The notes beneath the pieces were generated by a model. It worked only from the letters and a program-made list of their open reading frames with translations, ran no database searches and was not told the origin of the DNA. 64,000 nt of DNA from JAIMBK01 sp040755215 (GTDB lineage: Bacteria; Bacillota; Desulfotomaculia; Desulfotomaculales; Nap2-2B): the NCBI GenBank assembly GCA_040755215.1, contig JBFMBG010000003.1, forward strand, positions 27,114 to 91,113, read 5' to 3'. The position numbers were made by a program, and so were the translations under genes. Shown here one piece after another: positions 57,429 through 64,000 of the stretch (the stretch's first letter is position 1; each line of letters starts with the position of its first letter).

Positions 57429-60218
57429 ATGCTCGATAAGTTTGTGGTTTGTGATTTAGAAACGACGGGTCTGTCTCCCCACCGGCACGAAATAATCGAA
57501 TTCGGTCTGGTGCGGGTAGAGGGGGGCGAGATAAAGGAGACTTTCCATAGTCTGATCCGTCCCGGGCAAAAGCTGCCCGTTGGGATCCGGCGCCTCACCG
57601 GGCTGGCCGACGGGGATTTCCAGAACAGCCCGGAACTTGGGGAAGTTTTACCCCGGGTTTTAGATTTTTTACAAGGCTATCCGCTTGTTGGTCACAACGT
57701 GAGTTTTGATAAAGAATTTTTAGAGGCGGCGGCAGGGAAAATCGGTAACCCCATTTATGATACTCTTGAACTGGCCCGGATCGTCCTGCCCTTTTCACCG
57801 GGGTACCGGTTAAATGATTTATGCCGCTTTTTGGGTATTGAGAATAAAAATGAACACCGGGCTTTATCCGATGCCCTGGCCACGGTAGAGCTTTACCACC
57901 GGCTGATCGCCTTCCTTAAGGAACTAGACGTGAAGATTTTATTTTCCCTGCATGCTTTTTTGCAAAGGGCAGCTTCTTCCTGGGCTGTTCCTTTGGCGCT
58001 CCTCATCCGGGAGGCGGCTCAGGATGCCCTGGACACAAAAATCACCCCTGCCCTGTTTTTTGCGGAGCCGGGTTTCCCGGACGAGCCGGGCGATGCCGTT
58101 GCCGGGCAAAAGGAACTTTCGCCGGGCGCGGGCGAGTTGCCGTCATTGCTTGCCCCGGAGGGTTTGCTGGCCGCCCGGATGGAAAATTACGAGTACAGGC
58201 CGCAGCAAATTGAAATGATTTCGGCGGTTGTCCAGGCCCTGACGGAGAAAAAGCATCTTTTAATGGAAGCCGGGACGGGTACGGGGAAATCGCTGGCCTA
58301 CCTCATCCCGGTCATTCACCACGCCCTCACCAATGGCGAGCGCGTGGTGGTGGCCACCTACACCATTAATCTGCAGGGGCAGTTGTGGCAAAAGGACGTC
58401 CCCGGCTTAACCACGGCCCTGTCCTGGCCGTGCAGGACGGTATTGCTCAAGGGGCGGCAGCATTACCTTTGTCTGCGCCGCTGGTTAAATATTTTGACGG
58501 CAGGCAACTGGTCTGCCGAGGAGGCCGCTTTTTGGGCCCGGGTGCTCGTCTGGGCGACAAAGACGAAAACCGGGGACCGCGCGGAGCTTAACCTTAACTT
58601 GCGCGAGCAGGAATGCTGGTCTTTAATTTGCGCCGATAGCGAAGGTTGTCTAGGGGCGCTCTGCCCCTGGTTGCGAAATTGTTACGTCACCAGGGCGCGC
58701 AAGGCCGCCGAAGCGGCCAACCTGATTATCACCAACCATTCCCTGCTCTTTTCGGATTTACGCGCGGACAACAGGCTGTTGCCCGTTTACGGCCCGTTGA
58801 TTATTGACGAAGCCCATCATTTGGAGGATGTGGCCACCGAACAACTGGGGACGCGGGTCACCCGCGCGCAGTTCAAGCGCTGGCTGAACGCGGTGGGCAG
58901 GCTGCTCACCCGCTTGACCGGCTTGATCCCCCCGGCTGAGGCGCCTTTTTGGGGGGAGCTTTTACGAAAGGCGCAAGAGGAGCGGCAAAAGGCCGGGCGG
59001 GCCGCCGATATTTTCTTTGCGGTTTTGGTTGAACTGATCAGGGGGCGCGCCGGCCGGGGAGCCCAGGAGTCCGGGCGGTACACGTTGCGCTTGCGGGGAG
59101 AAAGGGAGAAAAAAATCCCTTCCCTCGAAGCCGGGTACGCCAACCTATCCCTGGCCTGCAGTCAGCTTTTGAAATACCTGCAGCAGATCATTAATCTGCT
59201 GGAAGGATGGCTGATTATCGAAAGAGAGTGGCAGAACTACTACGGGGAAACCCTTGGGCACATGGCTGCCGGCAAGGATTTGGAGGCGCGCTTTGCTTTT
59301 ATTCTGGGCCGGGAAGAAGAAAATTACGTTTACTGGGTGGAAGCAGCCGTTCTGGAGGAATCACCGGAAATCAGCCTGCACGCTGCCCCCGTTTACGTAG
59401 GGAAGCTGATTTACGAACACCTTTTTGAGCCGAAGGAAACAATTGTTTTAACCTCGGCCACATTGTCCGTTGAAGGCGACTTTTCGTATTTCATGGAGAG
59501 GGTTGGTTTGGATTTAGTTCCTTCCGAAAGACTTACGAAAGTACTGGTCGACTCCCCATTCCGCTACGATCAGCAGGCTTTGTTGGGCGTTGTTAAAAAC
59601 GTTCCTCTGCAGGGAGAGGTAGCCGAAGAGGAGTACTTTGAAGCCCTGCTGGCGGTCCTGACCGACCTGATCCGGGTTGTGCAGGGCAAAATGCTGGTTC
59701 TTTTTACCTCGCACCGGAGCCTGCAGGAAACGTACCGCCGTTTAAAAGGCTTTTGCGAGGAAACGGACATTTACCTGCTCGCCCACAACATAGACGGCAG
59801 CCGGGCGCGCCTTGTAGAGGAGTTCCGGTCTAACGAGCGCTCAGTTCTCCTGGGGGCAGCAAGCTTTTGGGAAGGGGTCGATATTCCGGGCGACGCGTTG
59901 TCTTGCGTGGTGATCGTCAAGCTGCCTTTCGGGGTTCCCGACGTACCGGTGGTCCAGGCCAGGCTCGAAGATCTATCCCGCCGGGGTAAGGACGGCTTCC
60001 GTCATTTTACCCTGCCGCAGGCCGTGCTCCGTTTTAAGCAGGGGTTCGGGCGGCTCATCCGCACCATGCAAGATCGCGGCGTAGTGGTGGTGCTCGATCA
60101 CCGTCTGATCAGCAGGCGCTACGGAGAGCAATTTTTAAACTCCCTGCCGCTGAAGAGGCATATGCGCGGGAACAGCGCAGCCGTGAGCGGGGGCGTGGCC
60201 AGATGGCTGCAGAAATAG
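57429..60218 (+). CDS. dinG: DnaQ exonuclease-DinG helicase fusion
   Basis: The 929-residue protein joins an N-terminal DEDDh 3'-5' exonuclease (VVCDLETTGLSPHRHEIIEF, GHNVSFDKEFLEAA, EHRALSDALATVELYHRL) to a DinG-type XPD-like helicase. The helicase has Walker A MEAGTGTGKSLAYLIPV, DEAHHLED, and motif VI region QGFGRLIRTMQDRGVVVVLD. Gram-positive DinG is typically of this form. Cysteines near residues 390-420 (CWSLICADSEGCLGALCPWL, then NCYV) fit an Fe-S domain. It probably acts in DNA repair or on R-loops. The start is ATG 57429, after GAGGTGG. Confidence 0.95.
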   Translation: MLDKFVVCDLETTGLSPHRHEIIEFGLVRVEGGEIKETFHSLIRPGQKLPVGIRRLTGLADGDFQNSPELGEVLPRVLDFLQGYPLVGHNVSFDKEFLEAAAGKIGNPIYDTLELARIVLPFSPGYRLNDLCRFLGIENKNEHRALSDALATVELYHRLIAFLKELDVKILFSLHAFLQRAASSWAVPLALLIREAAQDALDTKITPALFFAEPGFPDEPGDAVAGQKELSPGAGELPSLLAPEGLLAARMENYEYRPQQIEMISAVVQALTEKKHLLMEAGTGTGKSLAYLIPVIHHALTNGERVVVATYTINLQGQLWQKDVPGLTTALSWPCRTVLLKGRQHYLCLRRWLNILTAGNWSAEEAAFWARVLVWATKTKTGDRAELNLNLREQECWSLICADSEGCLGALCPWLRNCYVTRARKAAEAANLIITNHSLLFSDLRADNRLLPVYGPLIIDEAHHLEDVATEQLGTRVTRAQFKRWLNAVGRLLTRLTGLIPPAEAPFWGELLRKAQEERQKAGRAADIFFAVLVELIRGRAGRGAQESGRYTLRLRGEREKKIPSLEAGYANLSLACSQLLKYLQQIINLLEGWLIIEREWQNYYGETLGHMAAGKDLEARFAFILGREEENYVYWVEAAVLEESPEISLHAAPVYVGKLIYEHLFEPKETIVLTSATLSVEGDFSYFMERVGLDLVPSERLTKVLVDSPFRYDQQALLGVVKNVPLQGEVAEEEYFEALLAVLTDLIRVVQGKMLVLFTSHRSLQETYRRLKGFCEETDIYLLAHNIDGSRARLVEEFRSNERSVLLGAASFWEGVDIPGDALSCVVIVKLPFGVPDVPVVQARLEDLSRRGKDGFRHFTLPQAVLRFKQGFGRLIRTMQDRGVVVVLDHRLISRRYGEQFLNSLPLKRHMRGNSAAVSGGVARWLQK

Positions 60219-60346
60219 CCGTCAGTCCTGAAAACCGCTCATTGTGGCTGGCGGGTTAACTGAATACGTCCGAATTTCCTGTCACATTTTCAGTTTTTCA
60301 CTAATAAGATAGTAAATGAGGAAAACATGCAGAGGGGTGAAAAAAT

Positions 60347-60415
60347 TTGCGCGTTTACTTTATAAAGTTACCTTCCTTCGTCCGGGCGATTCTTTTGAGG
60401 TTTTGGAATAAGTAA
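60347..60415 (+). CDS. spoVM: Stage V sporulation protein M, 22 residues
   Basis: The 22-residue peptide reads MRVYFIKLPSFVRAILLRF and then WNK. The IKLP motif with its proline, followed by an amphipathic helix with VRA, matches SpoVM of Bacillus (26 residues). SpoVM sits on the curved forespore outer membrane and recruits SpoIVA to start coat assembly. The start is TTG 60347, with AGAGGGGTG upstream. The Bacillus GG after the LPKF motif is missing here, which makes the helix shorter by about two residues. A possible sigma-E promoter lies near 60278-60310 but is weak. It falls below common gene-caller length limits. Confidence 0.82.
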   Translation: MRVYFIKLPSFVRAILLRFWNK

Positions 60416-60443
60416 AAAAAGAAAATCATAAAATTTTATTTTC

Positions 60444-60475
60444 GCGGCGAGACCGGTTGGGTGTCGCTTTTTCTT
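60444..60475 (+). terminator. Possible terminator after spoVM
   Basis: GCGAGACC (60447-60454) pairs with GGGTGTCGC (60459-60467) apart from one mismatch, with a GGTT loop and then TTTTTC. Confidence 0.4.
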
Positions 60476-60530
60476 TGCCCGCCGGGTAAGATAGGGCAGA
60501 TTTTTAGTCGAAGGGGCGGTATTTTTTAAT

Positions 60531-60905
60531 TCACGAAGCCATAAAAACGCCTAGAACACCACCTAAGATACCGGCAGCAAGGGCCAGCGCGAGCTTTTGG
60601 ATTGACGGGGAAGATAAGGCTTCAAAAGGAAGGACGGTAGCGCTCAAGCCCCACATCAAGAAAAAGAAGAGGAAGGCGATAGCCAGCCCGTAATACAATC
60701 CCTTACCGCCGGCGCGGCGGGCGGCTATTGCTGCTCCTGTCAGCACGCTGGCGAAATAGAGCGCCCCTGCCAACCAGGGTAAAGTGTCTTCGGGCAGGGA
60801 GGTAAAATAATAGGCCAGGCCAATTAATACATTTCCTAAAATGTAAAGGGTAAAGCCGTAACTCACTCCCGTGATCACCAAGAGAGGACTGAAGTTTTTG
60901 AGCAT
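60531..60905 (-). CDS. TIGR04086-type four-span membrane protein
   Basis: The roughly 124-residue protein has four membrane segments (FTLYILGNVLIGLAYYF, LYFASVLTGAAIAARRAGGK, GLAIAFLFFFLMWGLSATVL, LALALAAGILGGVLGVFMA). The RRAGGKG between helix 2 and 3 is typical of the TIGR04086 family found in spore formers, which has no known function. The start ATG 60905 has GAGGTGG at 7 bp. It is divergent from the TPR gene at 61087. It is monocistronic. Confidence 0.75.
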   Translation of the reverse strand: MLKNFSPLLVITGVSYGFTLYILGNVLIGLAYYFTSLPEDTLPWLAGALYFASVLTGAAIAARRAGGKGLYYGLAIAFLFFFLMWGLSATVLPFEALSSPSIQKLALALAAGILGGVLGVFMAS

Positions 60906-61086
60906 TTTTGTCCACCTCAATATAAAATTTATGAACCGGGGCGAGGAGTGTATGCCTTAAGTTTTTTGGGACAGGTGTCGTTTGAAAAAGGGATTTGTTG
61001 GAATAAAGTTCTTTCCTGTTTGCAGGAAGCAAAAAGGAAATAGAGAATAAAAATATATAATTTCTGGAAAAAAGGGGCGATCTCAC

Positions 61087-62226
61087 ATGTGGAACCCGTT
61101 GCCGGCGTTCAGAGGGACAGGCTTGACAATCAGTTTGTGGCAGGCCGGGGCCCGCATTTTAGAGGCTTTAGGGGCGGAAGAGCAGGCCTTGCGTTTGGTT
61201 AACCGGGCGGTTAAGGTGGCCCCGCAAAAATCTGAGCTGCATCTGCACGCGACGCGTTTATGTTTAAAGCGCGGCAAGGTAGACCAGGCCATCCTGCACT
61301 GGCGAAAAGCGGCCGGTGAAAAGGGCCGGACCAGCCTTCTCTACTGGTTGAAAAGGGCTGATCACCGGGGCTTAAACGTCCAGCGCTTAATCAGAAACAA
61401 TCTCCGGATCGATGACTTTTCGGTGCAGGGAGCCGAAAAAGGAGAGGTAAGCGTTCAAAAAACAAAGCCTGCCGGCCTGTTTAAACTGATGAACAGCCAC
61501 CAGGATGAGCCTTCTCTGAATGATATAGGAATTCAATTATTAGAAATGGGGCGAATGGAAGAAGCCCTTGCCGTATTCCGGCAAGTGCTTGCCTCGGAAG
61601 GAGTCAGCCCCGCCCTGTGTTTTAATTTGGGCCTGACCTTGAGCAAGCTGGGTTATCATAAGGAAGCGCTGGAATATTACGAACGCGCCCAGGCAGGCGG
61701 TTTAAACAGTGTCGAGTTGTTAAATAATAAAGGTTTTAGCCTGTCATTTTTAAAGCAGTACGAAGAAGCAATCGCCTGCTACGAACTGGCTAAGGAAATA
61801 TCGCCGGGGGACGGGGTGATCCTGGCCAACCTGGCTTCCTGCTACCATCGCCTGAAATTATACCCGCAGGCTCTGAGCTTTTATGAAAATGCCCTGCGTT
61901 GCCTTCCTTCCGACGCCGTAATCTACAATAATTACGCGCTGTGCCTGGAAGAAGTGGGTCGGGCAGAGGAAGCTATGCAATATTACGACCGCGCTCTTGC
62001 GCTGGCTTCTTTCAGTAAAACTATTTTGTTAAACAAAGCGGTTTGTTTACAAAAATTGGGCCGCCACCAGGAGTCTTTGGAAATTTACGACAAAATTATC
62101 GCCCGGGAGCCGCATTGTACGGAAACCTGGGGTTTAAAAGGGAACCTTTTGAGAGAAATGGGGGAACTGCGGGAAGCGGTGCAGTGCTACAGACGGGCCC
62201 TGGGTTTGCTTCAAAAAGAAAATTAG
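61087..62226 (+). CDS. TPR-repeat protein
   Basis: This 379-residue protein is a chain of about eight tetratricopeptide repeats. Repeats are clear from about residue 140 (MGRMEEALAVFRQVLA, LGYHKEALEYYERAQAGG, LKQYEEAIACYELAKEISPG, LKLYPQALSFYENALRCLPS, VGRAEEAMQYYDRALALA, LGRHQESLEIYDKIIAREPH). TPRs bind protein partners, but none is evident. No membrane segment or catalytic domain is present. The start is ATG 61087, with AAAAGGGG upstream at long spacing. A terminator follows before queD. Confidence 0.88.
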   Translation: MWNPLPAFRGTGLTISLWQAGARILEALGAEEQALRLVNRAVKVAPQKSELHLHATRLCLKRGKVDQAILHWRKAAGEKGRTSLLYWLKRADHRGLNVQRLIRNNLRIDDFSVQGAEKGEVSVQKTKPAGLFKLMNSHQDEPSLNDIGIQLLEMGRMEEALAVFRQVLASEGVSPALCFNLGLTLSKLGYHKEALEYYERAQAGGLNSVELLNNKGFSLSFLKQYEEAIACYELAKEISPGDGVILANLASCYHRLKLYPQALSFYENALRCLPSDAVIYNNYALCLEEVGRAEEAMQYYDRALALASFSKTILLNKAVCLQKLGRHQESLEIYDKIIAREPHCTETWGLKGNLLREMGELREAVQCYRRALGLLQKEN

Positions 62227-62331
62227 GGGCATGGCCCGGCACTCACACGGCTGCCCTTGTTTCCCCCTTCAAGGACAACGCCATGCCCCGGCCGCGGTGA
62301 GCGGTTGCAATGAATATTTTACTTTTTTGCT

Positions 62332-62353
62332 GCAGGAAAAGCCTGCTTTTTTT
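62332..62353 (+). terminator. Terminator before queD
   Basis: GCAGG (62332-62336) and CCTGC (62342-62346) form a short stem followed by seven T. Confidence 0.6.
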
Positions 62354-62395
62354 ATGTCCGGAAAGTGCAGGAAGTTGTTTGCAAGTGACGAAATA

Positions 62396-62424
62396 TTAGT
62401 TTGGGGACGGAGTCTGGTTATAAT
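62396..62424 (+). promoter_or_regulatory. Sigma-A-type promoter of queD-queC
   Basis: A perfect TATAAT at 62419-62424 stands 17 bp from TTAGTT (62396-62401). The AGCGGAGGAAG ribosome site of queD follows. No preQ1 riboswitch was recognised in the leader, which is very short. Confidence 0.6.
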
Positions 62425-62447
62425 ACTTAGCGGAGGAAGATGAGTAA

Positions 62448-62828
62448 ATGTATGAGCTGACGGTCCGCAGGCATTTTGACGCGGCCCATCATTTATGGGG
62501 TTACCCCGGACGGTGTGTGCGTTTGCACGGGCACACCTGGCTGGTGGAGGTACTGGTAGCCGGCGAAAGGCTGGATGAGTACGGCATGCTGATGGATTTT
62601 CACGAACTGCAGGAACTGGTTGAAGAGGCAGTTAAAGATCTTGACCACCGGTATTTAAACGATCTGGATCCTTTCAATAAACCAGGCCGGGAAACCAATC
62701 CTACGGCAGAGAATATTGCCCGCTATGTTTACGCGCGTTTAAAAGCGAAACTAAAACCCGGGGTGAGACTGGTAAAAGTAAAAGTATGGGAGTCAACCGA
62801 TGCCTGGGCAAGTTATGCCGAGGGATAA
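62448..62828 (+). CDS. queD: 6-carboxy-5,6,7,8-tetrahydropterin synthase
   Basis: QueD converts dihydroneopterin triphosphate to 6-carboxytetrahydropterin, the first committed step to queuosine. The 126-residue protein has the zinc histidines in RRHFDAAHHLWGYPGRCVRL and HGHTWLVEVLVAGE, the catalytic cysteine in GRC, and FHELQELVEEAVKDLDHRYL. The conserved NPTAENIARYVYARL follows. ATG 62448 is preceded by CGGAGGAAG. queC follows after 18 bp, so they share a transcript. queE and queF are not in the window. Confidence 0.95.
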   Translation: MYELTVRRHFDAAHHLWGYPGRCVRLHGHTWLVEVLVAGERLDEYGMLMDFHELQELVEEAVKDLDHRYLNDLDPFNKPGRETNPTAENIARYVYARLKAKLKPGVRLVKVKVWESTDAWASYAEG

Positions 62829-62846
62829 GGTAAAGGAGTTGGGCAG

Positions 62847-63527
62847 ATGAAAAGCGTGGTTCTGCTTTCCGGGGGGTTGGACTCGGCCGTTTCGCTGGCC
62901 TGTGCCCTGCAGGAAAGCACGGTAAAATTGTGCCTCACCATGGACTACGGCCAAAGGGCGGCAGCCAGAGAAATCGGCGCGGCGGTGGCCCTGGCCGCAT
63001 ATTACAACCTGGAGCATAAGATTATCGAGCTGCCCTTTTTGAAACAAATTACCTCTACCGCCCTGGTGAATGAGGAGCAGGCCATTCCTGCACCGGGACT
63101 TGCCGATCTGGACGATCCGGTTGCCGCCGGAGAATCTGCCGCTGCGGTGTGGGTGCCCAATCGCAATGGTTTGTTCATCAATATCGCCGCCTGTTTTGCC
63201 GAGGCCCTGGACTGCAACCTGATTGTGGCGGGCTTTAACCGGGAAGAGGCGAAAACCTTTCCCGACAACAGCATCCCCTTTGTCGAAGGAATTAATAAAG
63301 CCCTGGCCTACTCCACGCGGAACCGCGTCCGGGTGCTCAGTTACACCCAGCGCCTGGACAAGGCAGACATTGTCCGCCTGGGGCAAAAGCTCGGTGTTCC
63401 CTGGCAGTTTATCTGGAGCTGCTATTATGGTGGGAAAACGATGTGCGGGGAGTGCGAAAGCTGCCGGCGCTTCTTCCGGGCCATGGGGGCGGCGGGCCAA
63501 CAGGCGGCAGCCGCCCCCCGGAAGTAA
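62847..63527 (+). CDS. queC: 7-cyano-7-deazaguanine synthase
   Basis: QueC makes preQ0 from 7-carboxy-7-deazaguanine and ammonia, using ATP. The 226-residue protein has the PP-loop motif VVLLSGGLDSAVSLACA, TMDYGQRAAARE, and a zinc site CYYGGKTMCGECESCRRFF with four cysteines. The substrate motif VPNRNGLFINIAACFAEAL is present. The start ATG 62847 follows AAGGAG. It follows queD closely. Its presence indicates queuosine in tRNA. Confidence 0.96.
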   Translation: MKSVVLLSGGLDSAVSLACALQESTVKLCLTMDYGQRAAAREIGAAVALAAYYNLEHKIIELPFLKQITSTALVNEEQAIPAPGLADLDDPVAAGESAAAVWVPNRNGLFINIAACFAEALDCNLIVAGFNREEAKTFPDNSIPFVEGINKALAYSTRNRVRVLSYTQRLDKADIVRLGQKLGVPWQFIWSCYYGGKTMCGECESCRRFFRAMGAAGQQAAAAPRK

Positions 63528-63884
63528 AAATGACGGGCCGGTCCGGGGGGCCGAACAAAATTTGCGGATCGATCCAAACTTTTGGCTGGCCGTTTGTTCA
63601 AAAATAATGTATAATAATTAAAAAGCCGAAGGGAATTGCCCATAGGAACCTGCGTTCCCTCCATAGAGGATGAAAATAGTCGTAATCCAGGAAGGATATT
63701 ATCCTAATTCTTAATTTCTAATTCCCAACCCCCTGTATTTATGATTTTGGGTGATGACGGTAACTTCTTCAGTAATCACAAAAAAATGCAGCTACTTCTA
63801 ATTTTTATCAGCTTTTTTGAAACCTCTTGCCAAAACTTTGCATTCTTTGCATCTTTGCGGTTACTTGTTTTCGAGGGAGTTCCC
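63528..63884. other. Non-coding region before the putative intron
   Basis: The stretch has a TATAAT at 63610-63615 with no good -35, one copy of the 34-bp hairpin element at 63631-63664, and a tiny frame (ATG 63670, 14 codons). Near 63840-63862 the word CTTTGCATCTTTGCGGT resembles the reverse of CCGCAAAGACGCA at 37132. No gene is apparent. Confidence 0.5.
63631..63664 (+). repeat. 34-bp hairpin element, copy 2 (LexA-like core)
   Basis: The sequence GGGAATTGCCCAT, then AGGAACCTGCGTTCCCTCCAT, aligns without gaps to copies 1 and 3. The core is GAAC-CTGC-GTTC. It follows a TATAAT (63610-63615) by 15 bp. Confidence 0.6.
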
Positions 63885-63908
63885 CATGAGAACGTTCGTT
63901 CTCGCCAT
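63875..63908 (+). repeat. 34-bp hairpin element, copy 3 (LexA-like core)
   Basis: The sequence GGGAGTTCCCCAT, then GAGAACGTTCGTTCTCGCCAT, has a perfect stem GAGAAC-GTTC-GTTCTC. It ends 7 bp before the probable group II intron start. Confidence 0.65.
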
Positions 63909-63915
63909 TAATAAT

Positions 63916-64000
63916 GTCGCGACCAGCTAAGCTTCTACCTGCTTGCTGGTGAAAGTCCAGTCCGGGTAAAGACCAAGTTGCCCGGTAGCTGACGGCTAAC
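63916..64000 (+). mobile_element. Probable 5' end of a group II intron (continues beyond window)
   Basis: Starting at GTCGCGACC (63916), the sequence includes ACCAGC pairing with GCTGGT, then GGTGAAAGTCCAG and AAGTTGCCCGGTAGC. These resemble the domain I beginning of bacterial group II introns, which start GTGYG and often contain GGTGAAAGTCC. The first bases here read GTCGC, a variation, so the exact boundary is uncertain. No reverse transcriptase frame is visible, because the window ends. A stem-loop 12 bp upstream would fit group IIC insertion after a hairpin. Confidence 0.45.

Noticed and set aside
62354..62447. preQ1 riboswitch before queD
   Set aside because: The leader between the promoter and queD is only about 20 nt and lacks the AGAGGTTCTAGC-type motif.
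63670..63714. 14-codon peptide after repeat copy 2
   Set aside because: A short frame with a weak ribosome site and no conserved features; chance is the simplest explanation.
1..64000. tRNA, rRNA or CRISPR features
   Set aside because: No TTCGAATC-type T-loop with acceptor stem, no rRNA segments and no regularly spaced direct repeats were seen.

Overview
The window reads as a chromosomal segment of an anaerobic, endospore-forming, Gram-positive bacterium (Firmicutes). Sporulation genes support this: spoVT, yabP, yabQ, spoIIE and a 22-codon spoVM. So do sigma-G-, sigma-E- and Spo0A-type promoters and the Bacillus-like order mfd - spoVT - mazG - hup - rqcP - yabP - yabQ - divIC - yabR - spoIIE - tilS - ftsH. 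Formate-tetrahydrofolate ligase, MeaB, rubrerythrin and cytochrome bd point to a clostridial or Desulfotomaculum/Pelotomaculum/Moorella-like anaerobe with C1 and possibly propionate metabolism. That placement is an inference. TTG and GTG starts preceded by good Shine-Dalgarno sequences are common.

Layout. 0-8 kb: 3' part of mfd, two small HTH regulators, a PrsA-like foldase lipoprotein, spoVT, mazG, hup, rqcP. 8-18.2 kb: a SpoIID-domain lipoprotein, then a chaperone and oxidative-stress block (dnaK-grpE-dnaJ-cbpM-like-clpB-zinc ribbon-hsp20-ferredoxin-rubrerythrin). This block splits the usually adjacent rqcP and yabP. 18.3-31 kb: yabP, yabQ, HTH, divIC, yabR, ppx/gppA, spoIIE, tilS, ftsH, ndk, a hotdog thioesterase, fhs. 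31-40 kb: a ParE-type toxin-antitoxin pair, an LCP-like protein, an orphan hisG, a rhomboid protease, gnd-zwf, a SleB-like hydrolase, a Pit phosphate transporter, and two internally deleted pseudogenes. 40-44 kb: a tandem-GTPase dynamin-like gene followed by three small coiled-coil genes. 44-51 kb: an Rrf2 regulator and cydABDC, linked by matching inverted-repeat operators. 51-57 kb: trxB, meaB, a 57-aa membrane protein, coiled-coil proteins and an intracellular subtilisin. 57-64 kb: DnaQ-DinG, spoVM, a TPR protein, queD-queC, and what looks like the 5' end of a group II intron.

The most notable points are as follows. An in-frame TGA cuts dnaK just before its conserved acidic tail. A roughly 175-195 bp intergenic repeat occurs three times, once between a Spo0A-type promoter and spoIIE. 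A 34-bp hairpin element with a LexA-like core (GAAC-N4-GTTC) occurs three times, the last copy abutting the putative intron. The dynamin-like operon and the coiled-coil/subtilisin cluster are the best candidates for an undescribed system. No rRNA, tRNA, CRISPR array or metabolite riboswitch was seen.
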